Of a DNA stretch of 64,000 bases, positions 57,284 through 64,000 are shown one piece after another. Where the stretch lies: contig JBBPTG010000038.1 of NCBI GenBank assembly GCA_038093975.1, positions 118,501 to 182,500 of the forward strand. The letters are read 5' to 3'. A model generated the notes under the pieces. The model was not told the DNA's origin, searched no databases, and worked only from the letters and a program-made list of their open reading frames with translations. The translations under genes were made by a program, and so were the position numbers. The first letter of the stretch is position 1. Each line of letters starts with the position of its first letter. Origin of the DNA: Chalciporus piperatus (lineage: Eukaryota > Basidiomycota > Agaricomycetes > Boletales > Boletaceae).

Positions 57284-57744
57284 TGTTACGATCACTCATT
57301 CTTTCCTTGCTTATTACCTTGTACTAAGTCCTAGTCGCTGGTTCGAGTGCCTCCCATTTCTTACCTTGCTTTAGTCAGCGAACATTCCTTAATATTCTTT
57401 CATCTTCCACGCTTCGTCATCGCTGACTCGTATGCTTACCGAGCATGACTCATTCTTATTCGTCATGACTCGTTCTTACATATTCTGACTTGTTCCATGC
57501 CTGCCCTTAACTCGTTTCTTCACTTATATAAACCCTCGAGTTTCCTCCTGTAACCCTAACTTAGACCTACACAATCTAGCTTGGTCATTCCTCGCTTCCT
57601 TGAACCCTCTGAGAGTCATCGTCCCACTCATGAACGGACGCTAGGCCTTAACGTGGACATCCCATTGTTGGGCTACCTTTGAAACCCTTGTCTTTGACTA
57701 GGCTTTTGTGTCTACGCTTTGACCTACCCGGTACAAGCGTAACA
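57284..57744 (+). repeat. 5' long terminal repeat
   Basis: The 461-bp segment begins TGTTACG and ends CGTAACA, a perfect terminal inverted repeat with the canonical TG...CA ends. It contains a TATA box (57525-57532) and is followed after two bases by the primer-binding site. The 3' LTR is outside the window, so the borders rest on these signals alone. Confidence 0.8.
57525..57532 (+). promoter_or_regulatory. LTR TATA box
   Basis: TATATAAA inside the LTR. The predicted RNA start, about 25-32 nt downstream, coincides with the 12-nt stretch (57557-57568) that is complementary to the primer-binding site. Confidence 0.7.
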
Positions 57745-57746
57745 AA

Positions 57747-57758
57747 AGGTCTAAGTTA
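57747..57758 (+). other. Primer-binding site complementary to the element's own RNA 5' end
   Basis: AGGTCTAAGTTA, 2 nt after the LTR, is the exact reverse complement of 57557-57568 (TAACTTAGACCT), which lies where the LTR transcript should begin. It does not look like the 3' end of a tRNA (no TGG at its start). This is the arrangement of Tf1-type self-primed retrotransposons. Confidence 0.72.
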
Positions 57759-57783
57759 CCCCTGAAGGCTACCTTCGCTGTAG

Positions 57784-59151
57784 ACCTCCACCATTTCCCA
57801 ACGACCTCGCCTCGACACCTCTCGCTGGGGCCCCCCACGAGAGACCGCTAATCCACAGAACCCTGAATCTTCTGACTCGGGCTCACCTGAAGAGGAAGAT
57901 CCCTCTAACCCCTACGACACCTCGGATCTTTACAACGAACCAATCACCACCCAAGAGGAACAAGAAGAAACCCTTCACCTCTCCCACGAATTTTCCTCAG
58001 CTGTAACCATCCCAAGGTCACCAACACCACCGTCACCGACCCCAATATCCCGAAGAGCTCCACAGTTCCCTGTGTCGCCTGCTCCCCCACGAACCCCAGC
58101 TTTCCCCACTCCTTCCCTTCCCACACCCGCATTTGCACCAGGAGCGTATCAGATACCCCCTACCTTTGTAAACCCCATGTCGTCCTCCAAACCCACTGAA
58201 CTCCGCATCGGAGCCCCAGACGCCTTTGATGGCTCCTTTGAAAAGAGCACTGCTTGGATGAATTCCATCCAATTCTATCTCACTGTTAATGGTGACGTAT
58301 ACAACACCGACCCCAAGAAGATCGCCTTTGCGCTATCTTACATGTCCAAAGGATCAGCAGCCACTTGGGCTGCCACCTTCCGCCGCAAGGCCATCACCGG
58401 CGCCACAGTCACAATGGGAACCTGGGCTCAGTTTATCACTGATTTCGAAACCGCATTCAAACACCACGCCACAGTCACAATGGGAACCTGGGCTCAGTTT
58501 ATCACTGATTTCGAAACCGCATTCAAACACCACGACACTGTAGGAAACGCCGTCGCCTGGCTCTCTACCAAACGAATGAAACCTCTCAAGAATGGAGAGT
58601 ATTCTCCCTCCCTCCCAGAATTCATTTCGAGTTTCCAGAATCAAGTCGCCTTATCAGGCATCACCGATAACAATGTCCTAATCGGATACTTTTCCGCAGG
58701 CATACCCGTCTCCCTGATGAGACGAGTCAACAGCATGGACACTGTCCCTACCACGATTGAGGATTGGTACAAACGCACTACCCAATTCCAGGCCCAATGG
58801 GAACACGCCAATGAAATCGTGAATCGCAATCGCAACCCTGCCAAGCCATTCCGCCCGTTCTCCTCCACCAACCACTCTACCCCCGCCAGGGACCCCAATG
58901 CCATGGACGTCGACGTCATCCGTATCTCCAAACTCACTCCTGAAGAGCGGAAACGCTGCCAGGAGAAAGGGCTCTGCTTCCGCTGCAGGAAAGCTGGACA
59001 TCGGTCCAACGCCTGCCCAGAGTTCTCCTCGAACCAGAAAACCCCGAAGAAGGTTCAGAAGGTTGAGGAAGAAATTCCCTCGCTGATCGAGATAGATGAT
59101 GAGGATGAAACCACCGTTCGTAAAGTAGCCTTTGTCACTAAGGGTTTTTAG
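57784..59151 (+). CDS. gag: Gag polyprotein of the chromovirus
   Basis: The frame is open from the codon after TAG at 57781 to TAG at 59149. The first in-frame ATG is only at 58177, yet the 130 codons before it have clear coding composition (acidic, Ser/Pro-rich: NPESSDSGSPEEEDPSNPYD, then a Pro-rich stretch). A near-cognate ATT in a good context (CCACCATTTCC, 57793) may mark the original start. From 58177: a capsid-like region (APDAFDGSFEKSTAWMNSIQ, LSYMSKGSAATWAATF), an in-frame 22-residue duplication (58402-58533), EFISSFQNQVALSGITD, and one CCHC zinc knuckle CFRCRKAGHRSNAC near the end. Gag packages the RNA in virus-like particles. Confidence 0.88.
   Translation, partial: TSTISQRPRLDTSRWGPPRETANPQNPESSDSGSPEEEDPSNPYDTSDLYNEPITTQEEQEETLHLSHEFSSAVTIPRSPTPPSPTPISRRAPQFPVSPAPPRTPAFPTPSLPTPAFAPGAYQIPPTFVNPMSSSKPTELRIGAPDAFDGSFEKSTAWMNSIQFYLTVNGDVYNTDPKKIAFALSYMSKGSAATWAATFRRKAITGATVTMGTWAQFITDFETAFKHHATVTMGTWAQFITDFETAFKHHDTVGNAVAWLSTKRMKPLKNGEYSPSLPEFISSFQNQVALSGITDNNVLIGYFSAGIPVSLMRRVNSMDTVPTTIEDWYKRTTQFQAQWEHANEIVNRNRNPAKPFRPFSSTNHSTPARDPNAMDVDVIRISKLTPEERKRCQEKGLCFRCRKAGHRSNACPEFSSNQKTPKKVQKVEEEIPSLIEIDDEDETTVRKVAFVTKGF
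58402..58533 (+). repeat. 66-bp exact tandem duplication inside gag
   Basis: Units 58402-58467 and 58468-58533 are identical and in frame, duplicating 22 residues that begin ATVTMGTWAQFITDFE. A single copy is the expected layout of this capsid region. Confidence 0.95.
59142..59148 (+). promoter_or_regulatory. Likely -1 ribosomal frameshift site between gag and pol
   Basis: GGGTTTT fits the X-XXY-YYZ slippery heptamer in the gag frame (G GGT TTT) and lies immediately before the gag stop TAG (59149). A -1 slip there reads TTA GAC CGG and enters the pol frame, which is open from just after TAA at 59139. Confidence 0.65.
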
Positions 59152-62100
59152 ACCGGGAAGCTCTGCCGACGCAAGCTTCCCCAATCACGTGTGCACCTGT
59201 ACTTGTAAAGTCGCGAAAGCGCTCGATGCAAATTCCCATACAGATTATCGTTCCCTCGCACACGATGAAAGCCGTCGAAACCCACGCCCTCATTGATAGC
59301 GGCGCAGACATCTCCTGTATCGACTGGGGCTTTATACGAAGAAATCGAATCCCCACTACTCGACTCGAAACCCCTATTCGAGTCCGAAACGTCGACCAGA
59401 CCGCAAACAAAAGTGGGATGATACTCTTTACCACCACTCTCTTCCTTGACATCGAAGGAATCGCACAAGAAGTAATCTTCCACGTCATGAATTGCGGAAA
59501 CGAGAACGTCATCCTAGGACTCCCATGGCTTGAAAAAGCTAATCCAACCATCGATTGGCGCCGACGTACCCTGTCGCTGTCAGAGTCCATCGACGAGTCA
59601 AAGAAGTTGTATACCATACATGCTGCAGCCTGTAAAGCCAACGACCAACTCTTCACTCGACCTACCCCTCCTCCTCGACACTCTTATGTAACCCCGGAAG
59701 TCGATCAACAACTCTATGACTACCTGGACTCTGAAACCGAATCCACCTTCCTTAACCGCGCTTACGAAAACCATACTCTAAACCGCATTATTCGTTGCGG
59801 TTCACGCTTTGTCCCCAATCATGTTGTCGCTCGCCTTACCCGAGCTACTGAACTCACAATCACAGCCGAACTGGCTAAACCCAAACCTATCCTCCCAAAA
59901 GAATACGCCAAATATGCCTCGGTTTTCGATGAACCCTCAGCTGGTCACCTCCCTCCATCTCGGGTTTATGACCACGAGATTAACCTGAAGGAATCCTTCG
60001 TCCCTAAAATTGGAAAACTTTATCCGCTATCTCTGGATGAAAAGAAAACCACAGAAGACTTCCTCAAAGAGAACCTGCGTACGGGAAAGATATGTCCTTC
60101 CAATTTCCCCCAGGCATCCCCCTTCTTCTTCGTCAAGAAGAAAGATGGAAAACTCCGCCCTTGCCAAGACTATCGATATCTCAACGAACATACTACCCGA
60201 GACGTGTACCCACTTCCCCTCATCGGGGATCTCGTCGACAAATTGAAAGACGCCAAAGTCTTTACCAAGTTTGATGTGCGATGGGGTTACAACAATGTCC
60301 GCATCAAAGACGGACACCAGTGGAAAGCCGCTTTCCTCACCCACAAAGGCCTCTTTGAACCGACTGTGATGTTCTTCGGACTGAACAACTCTCCAGCCAC
60401 CTTCCAACGCTTCATGAACGACTCTTTTCGAGACATGATAGCTGAAGGATGGCTCGTCATCTATATGGACGACCTTCTCATCTTTTCTCCCGACGATGCT
60501 ACTCACACCGCTCGCACACAACGAGTCCTTGAACGGATGCAAGAGCTAGATCTCCATCTTCGTTTAGAGAAATGCAACTTCACCGTAAACGAAGTAGAAT
60601 ATCTTGGCATGATCGTCCGCCCCGGAGAGCTTGCCATGGATCCCGTCAAACTTGACGGCATCTCTCAATGGCCCATTCCCACTACCGTCAAAGGGGTTCG
60701 CTCATTCCTTGGCTTTGCCAACTTCTATCGACGCTTTATCCCAAATTACTCCTTAATCGCCCGCCCTTTAATCGATCTGACCAAAAAGGATCATCGATGG
60801 GACTGGAACAATGCCTGCCAAGATGCCTTCACCCGTCTAAAACAGATGTTCCTGGCGAAACCCGTCTTACGCTTCCCAGACCTTTCCAAACCCTTCGCCA
60901 TCGCAACTGACGCCTCTAAATTTGCCTCTGGAGGTATACTCCTCCAAACTGACGCCAATGGCGATTGGCACCCCTGTTCCTACCTCTCCCAATCCTTTGG
61001 TGACGCTGAACGGAACTACGATATCTATGATCGTGAACTCCTCGCTGTGATCCGTGCACTCAAAACCTGGCGACATTATCTCCACGGCTCTCCCTTCCCT
61101 GTCCAAGTGTTCACTGATCACAAAAACCTGACCTACTTTCGCCAACCCCAGAATCTAAACCGTCGGCAAGCCCGCTGGCTCCTCGATCTTGCTGACTTTG
61201 ACCTGAAAATGATTCATGTTCCCGGCTCATCCCTCGCCGGTCCCGATGCCCTATCTAGGCGTGCTGATCACTTTCCCACCAACACCGATGACAATGCGGG
61301 TACCACTCTACTACCACCCTCCCTATTTGTCCGTGTCATCGACGCCGCCATGAACAACCACATTTCCAGTCTTTCCAAAGATGACCCGTTTCTCCTCACC
61401 GCATTACAAGCCATTGACGGCGATATCCCAGCGCCATTCCGATCCCGGCTGGCTGACTGGCAGATGAATAACGGTGTCCTGACCTACCAAGGTCGCGTTT
61501 ACATTCCACCGGACGAAAGCTTACGTCGCACTGTCGTCCAACGCTGCCATGATCACCCCACCGCCGGCCACCCGGGTTATCTCAAAACTAGACAGCTGGT
61601 TGCTGCTGAATTCTGGTGGCCTGGTCTTGCACAGTTTGTGCGCAAATATGTCGAAGGATGCGCAACCTGCCAACAGAACAAAGCGAACACACATCCAACT
61701 ACTCCACCCTTAATGCCCATACCGTCAAAGAGCTCCAAACCGTTCCAGCAAGTGTCCTGTGACCTAATCACCGACCTGCCCATTTCCAGTGGCTTCGATT
61801 CTCTGTTGGTCGTGGTCGACCACGGGCTTACAAAGGGGGTAATTCTCTGCCCTACTAAGAAAACTGTCACCGCCGAAGGGATTGCCTCCCTCTTTTTCCA
61901 CAAAGTCTACCTGAGATTCGGTCTTTACGACAAAATCATCAGCGACCGAGGACCACAATTCGCATCCGAGTTCGCTCGTGAACTAGGACGAATCCTTGGA
62001 TACGACCTTTCCCTCTCCACTGCCTACCATCCCCAAACCGATGGGGAAACTGAACGTGTCAACCAGGAAGTAGAAACCTATCTCCGAATCTACTGTGGAG

Positions 62101-62843
62101 ATAACCCCATATCCTGGGCTGATTCTATCTCCCACGCCGAATTTGCACACAATCATCGACCCCACTCTGTCACCGGCAAATCCCCGTTCTATCTCATGAT
62201 GGGATATGAACCCCGTCCTCTTCCTTCGGTGATTGCTGACTCCGCTCTACCCGCTGTCGAACTTCGCCTTCACTCCCTCACTGCTGCCAGAGATGAAGCA
62301 CTCGCCTCACACGAGCTTGCCAGACAAGTGATGTCCGCACGAACTCGACAAAAGTTCAAACCATTTGCCAAAGGAGACAAAGTCTGGCTAGAAGCAAGAA
62401 ACCTCAAACGGTCCCTTACTTCCCCAAAGTTTGCCCCGAAACGAGAAGGACCCTTTACCATCACACAGGTCTTATCCCCGCTATCTTATAAACTCCGCCT
62501 CCCACAAACGTGGAAGATCCACCCCGTGTTTCATGCTTCTCTGTTATCACCCTATCGCGAAAACCCCGTACACGGACCGAACTTCCCGGCTCCACCACCT
62601 GACTTGATAGAAGGCGAAGAAGAGTATGAGATCGAAAAGATTCTCCGACACCGAAGTTTCTCCGGACGCCACTCGTACCTGGTTCGCTGGAAAGGATATA
62701 CTGCTGACGAAGATCGCTGGCTCAAAGAAACAGACCTTACCCACGCCAAGGATGTTCTTGAAAACTATAAGAAAGCTCATCCATCCGCCTTCCCTTCTTC
62801 CTCAAGATCCCCATCTTCTGTCAGACGCAAAACTCGCCGCTGA
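59148..62843 (+). CDS. pol: Pol polyprotein: protease, RT, RNase H, integrase, chromodomain
   Basis: The open frame runs uninterrupted to TGA at 62841; an internal ATG lies at 59226. In order: aspartic protease with LIDSGAD (catalytic Asp codon 59295), reverse transcriptase with QASPFFFVKKKDGKLRPCQD and the active site YMDD (60462-60473), RNase H with TDASKFASGG and YDRELLAV, integrase with the HHCC zinc finger (HPTAGHPGYLKTRQ, CATCQQNK) and the DDE triad (DLITDLP, SDRGPQF, TDGETERVNQE), a GPF-type module (REGPFTITQVLSPLSYKLRL), and a C-terminal chromodomain (YEIEKILRHRSF, LVRWKGYTADEDRWL, 62620-62770) that should steer integration to chromatin. About 1230 aa if made by frameshifting. No stop or frameshift was found, so it may be active. 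Confidence 0.95.
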   Translation, partial: LDREALPTQASPITCAPVLVKSRKRSMQIPIQIIVPSHTMKAVETHALIDSGADISCIDWGFIRRNRIPTTRLETPIRVRNVDQTANKSGMILFTTTLFLDIEGIAQEVIFHVMNCGNENVILGLPWLEKANPTIDWRRRTLSLSESIDESKKLYTIHAAACKANDQLFTRPTPPPRHSYVTPEVDQQLYDYLDSETESTFLNRAYENHTLNRIIRCGSRFVPNHVVARLTRATELTITAELAKPKPILPKEYAKYASVFDEPSAGHLPPSRVYDHEINLKESFVPKIGKLYPLSLDEKKTTEDFLKENLRTGKICPSNFPQASPFFFVKKKDGKLRPCQDYRYLNEHTTRDVYPLPLIGDLVDKLKDAKVFTKFDVRWGYNNVRIKDGHQWKAAFLTHKGLFEPTVMFFGLNNSPATFQRFMNDSFRDMIAEGWLVIYMDDLLIFSPDDATHTARTQRVLERMQELDLHLRLEKCNFTVNEVEYLGMIVRPGELAMDPVKLDGISQWPIPTTVKGVRSFLGFANFYRRFIPNYSLIARPLIDLTKKDHRWDWNNACQDAFTRLKQMFLAKPVLRFPDLSKPFAIATDASKFASGGILLQTDANGDWHPCSYLSQSFGDAERNYDIYDRELLAVIRALKTWRHYLHGSPFPVQVFTDHKNLTYFRQPQNLNRRQARWLLDLADFDLKMIHVPGSSLAGPDALSRRADHFPTNTDDNAGTTLLPPSLFVRVIDAAMNNHISSLSKDDPFLLTALQAIDGDIPAPFRSRLADWQMNNGVLTYQGRVYIPPDESLRRTVVQRCHDHPTAGHPGYLKTRQLVAAEFWWPGLAQFVRKYVEGCATCQQNKANTHPTTPPLMPIPSKSSKPFQQVSCDLITDLPISSGFDSLLVVVDHGLTKGVILCPTKKTVTAEGIASLFFHKVYLRFGLYDKIISDRGPQFASEFARELGRILGYDLSLSTAYHPQTDGETERVNQEVETYLRIYCGDNPISWADSISHAEFAHNHRPHSVTGKSPFYLMMGYEPRPLPSVIADSALPAVELRLHSLTAARDEALASHELARQVMSARTRQKFKPFAKGDKVWLEARNLKRSLTSPKFAPKREGPFTITQVLSPLSYKLRLPQTWKIHPVFHASLLSPYRENPVHGPNFPAPPPDLIEGEEEYEIEKILRHRSFSGRHSYLVRWKGYTADEDRWLKETDLTHAKDVLENYKKAHPSAFPSSSRSPSSVRRKTRR

Positions 62844-62847
62844 AACT

Positions 62848-63799
62848 ATGTCTGCTCCTACTACCCCTTCGTCGACCACTATGTCTTCCATTTCTTCTCT
62901 ATCTCGTTCTTCCTCTTCTCCTACTTACCCCCCCGGTTTACCTATTCGTTCTCTACCTATTCAACCCACTCGTCCCTCTTCCCCCGAACCCGCTAGCCCA
63001 ACCGTCGCTGAAGCTGGATGGAATACCACTGGTCTTCCACTAAACTCCGCTGGATGGCCAGTCTTGCAGGAAGACCTAGATGCCCCCACTCATATTGCCG
63101 CTATTCCCACTGTCAGAGTCTTACCCATCGAGTTACCACTCACCGCTCATCGTCTTCGTGACGAGTTGATGGACAATGCCGTCATGGACCGTATGTCCCA
63201 ATTCTTACTTGACTCACGTCTCTCTGTACCCATCGGCGCCCACCTTGATCTGGGGTCACCCCTCTTTGCCCTCTACCGTGCCTACCTGCAAGCATCCCGT
63301 CTTGCCAATCTTCCTCCTTCCCTGACGACGGTTCACCAAGCTCATTCAGAAGCTGCCTCCCTCCGCAACATCCATGGTGATCTAATTACCAACCTCAGCA
63401 TTGCTCTCTATGAGCTACGGATGCCGGAGTTTCTGAATGACCTAGACCGCTACCTCAGAGAATCTGCCTCTGCGGCTCAATCTCCAACCCCTGTCATCGG
63501 AGTTTCTACCTCATCTCTCCCCTCGTCGACTCCTTCCGCGTCTAGCTCCCCTTTGAACGATGAAGAGGAAGCAGTGTTCTTTCGTGCAGAACGTAACCAC
63601 ATTACCTCGCAACGACAACGGACTGGCACCATACCTCTATCCACCTCACATCCCCAGTACCACGATGCCTGCTTCGTATGTCACCGACTGGGCCATATAC
63701 GTGTCCACTGTCCCGTATACCAGTGTCCCACATGCTTCCGCTGGGCACCCGGTCACATTCAAGGTCGTTGCCCACTTAGGCGTGGACAGAGACGTACAA
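62848..63799 (+). CDS. Third ORF of the retroelement with two zinc knuckles (3' end replaced)
   Basis: ATG at 62848 lies 4 nt after the pol stop, in another frame. The product starts with a Ser/Thr/Pro-rich tail (SSISSLSRSSSSPTYPPGLP), followed by an Ala/Leu-rich helical middle (HRLRDELMDNAVMDRMSQFL, LFALYRAYLQASRLANLPPS) and ends with CFVCHRLGHIRVHC (CX2CX4HX4C) and a second knuckle-like CPTCFRWAPGHIQGRC (CX2CX6HX4C). This resembles a nucleocapsid-like RNA/DNA-binding protein. After about 63800 the frame continues by chance to a stop at 63981, but that part is the hAT-like insertion. It could also be captured host sequence; function unknown. Confidence 0.75.
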
Positions 63800-64000
63800 C
63801 TAGTGTTTCAAAGTCCGGTTGCAGGACCGCAAAAAGACCGGCAACCGAACTGAACCGACATCGGTTGCCAGTTGCCAGATTTTCTGGTATGTATCGGTCC
63901 GGTTGCCATGAAAATCTGAAAAATAAAAGACCGGTCCAAGACCGGTTGCAACCGGTTGCATCACGGACTGGTTGTAGGTAGTCATCTGACCCATTTTCAC
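63800..64000. mobile_element. End of a probable hAT-type DNA transposon inserted in the retroelement
   Basis: The base composition and pattern change abruptly at CTAGTGTTTCAAAGTCCGGTT. A terminal TAGTGTTTCAAA followed by many CCGGTTGCA/TGCAACCGG-type motifs in both orientations (including ACCGGTTGCAACCGGTTGCA at 63941) is the usual look of hAT ends with subterminal repeats. An internal inverted pair CAGATTTTC/GAAAATCTG is also present. The other end and the expected 8-bp target duplication lie outside the window. Confidence 0.5.

Larger units (their letters stand above)
57284..64000 (+). mobile_element. Ty3/gypsy LTR retrotransposon, chromovirus type (right end outside window)
   Basis: The order is 5' LTR (57284-57744), self-priming type PBS (57747-57758), gag, pol with protease, reverse transcriptase, RNase H, integrase and C-terminal chromodomain, and a third ORF. 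The RT-RH-INT order is the Ty3/gypsy arrangement, and the chromodomain assigns it to the chromoviruses. The pol frame is intact over 3.7 kb, indicating a young insertion. The 3' LTR is not in the window; a hAT-like sequence interrupts the element at about 63800. Confidence 0.93.

Noticed and set aside
57335..57352. GGTTCGAGTGCC resembling a tRNA B box
   Set aside because: No matching A box or cloverleaf stems at the right spacing, and it lies inside the LTR.
58402..58533. Two repeat units as a CRISPR-like or satellite array
   Set aside because: There are only two units, they are in frame inside gag and there are no spacers.
62626..62847. 5' extension of the third retroelement ORF overlapping the chromodomain
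   Set aside because: The frame is open upstream of 62848, but that stretch is out of frame with a clear chromodomain in pol, so the ATG at 62848 is preferred.
1..64000. Prokaryotic-style features (operons, Shine-Dalgarno sites, CRISPR, rRNA)
   Set aside because: Genes have spliceosomal introns throughout and no such elements were seen.

Overview
This window looks like nuclear DNA of a mushroom-forming basidiomycete (Agaricomycetes). The genes are compact and split by many introns, most of them 45-65 bp. They encode ordinary fungal proteins, and the lineage markers are a fungal-type F-box gene, a chromodomain Ty3/gypsy retrotransposon and low-complexity agaric-type proteins. Products and splice models were read by eye: exon phases were checked and add up to whole codons for every spliced model given here, except the one flagged at 6643-7826.

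Layout. 1-13.9 kb is a dense housekeeping block: a family X DNA polymerase with a BRCT domain (+), glutaryl-CoA dehydrogenase (-), an unknown mitochondrial-like protein (-), a FAM210/DUF1279 protein (+), an IMPACT-domain protein (-) and a CSC1/OSCA-type channel of 977 aa (-). 13.9-24.4 kb carries an intergenic stretch, one arm (A) of an inverted duplication, an NFKBIL1-like gene (-), an F-box gene (+), RER1 (+), a TDA10-type glycerate kinase (+) and an MPR1-like N-acetyltransferase (+). 24.4-42.1 kb is gene-poor: pieces of an uncharacterised family at about 25.5-27 kb, a PCL-type cyclin at 29.8-30.8 kb, one tiny spliced candidate at 33 kb, and at 40.0-41.8 kb a composite of fragments copied from two genes elsewhere in the window (arm B).

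42.1-54.8 kb is again gene-dense: a SAP-like low-complexity protein (-), a protein with a threefold DP-GK repeat (+), a NAB2-like CCCH zinc-finger protein (+) and the arginine-specific carbamoyl-phosphate synthase large chain (+). From 57284 to the right edge lies a chromovirus-type LTR retrotransposon (5' LTR, self-priming type PBS, gag, pol after a likely -1 frameshift, and a third ORF with zinc knuckles). It appears to have landed in an intron of a C2-like host gene, and its third ORF is cut by what looks like the end of a hAT-type DNA transposon at about 63.8 kb.

The genes form no operon or shared pathway; they are independent fungal transcription units. The most notable signals are the retroelement's internal design (self-priming, frameshift, extra ORF), the 23-kb-apart inverted duplication with a chimeric junction, and unusual splicing: five GC-AG introns among about 76 and five exons of 6-10 nt.
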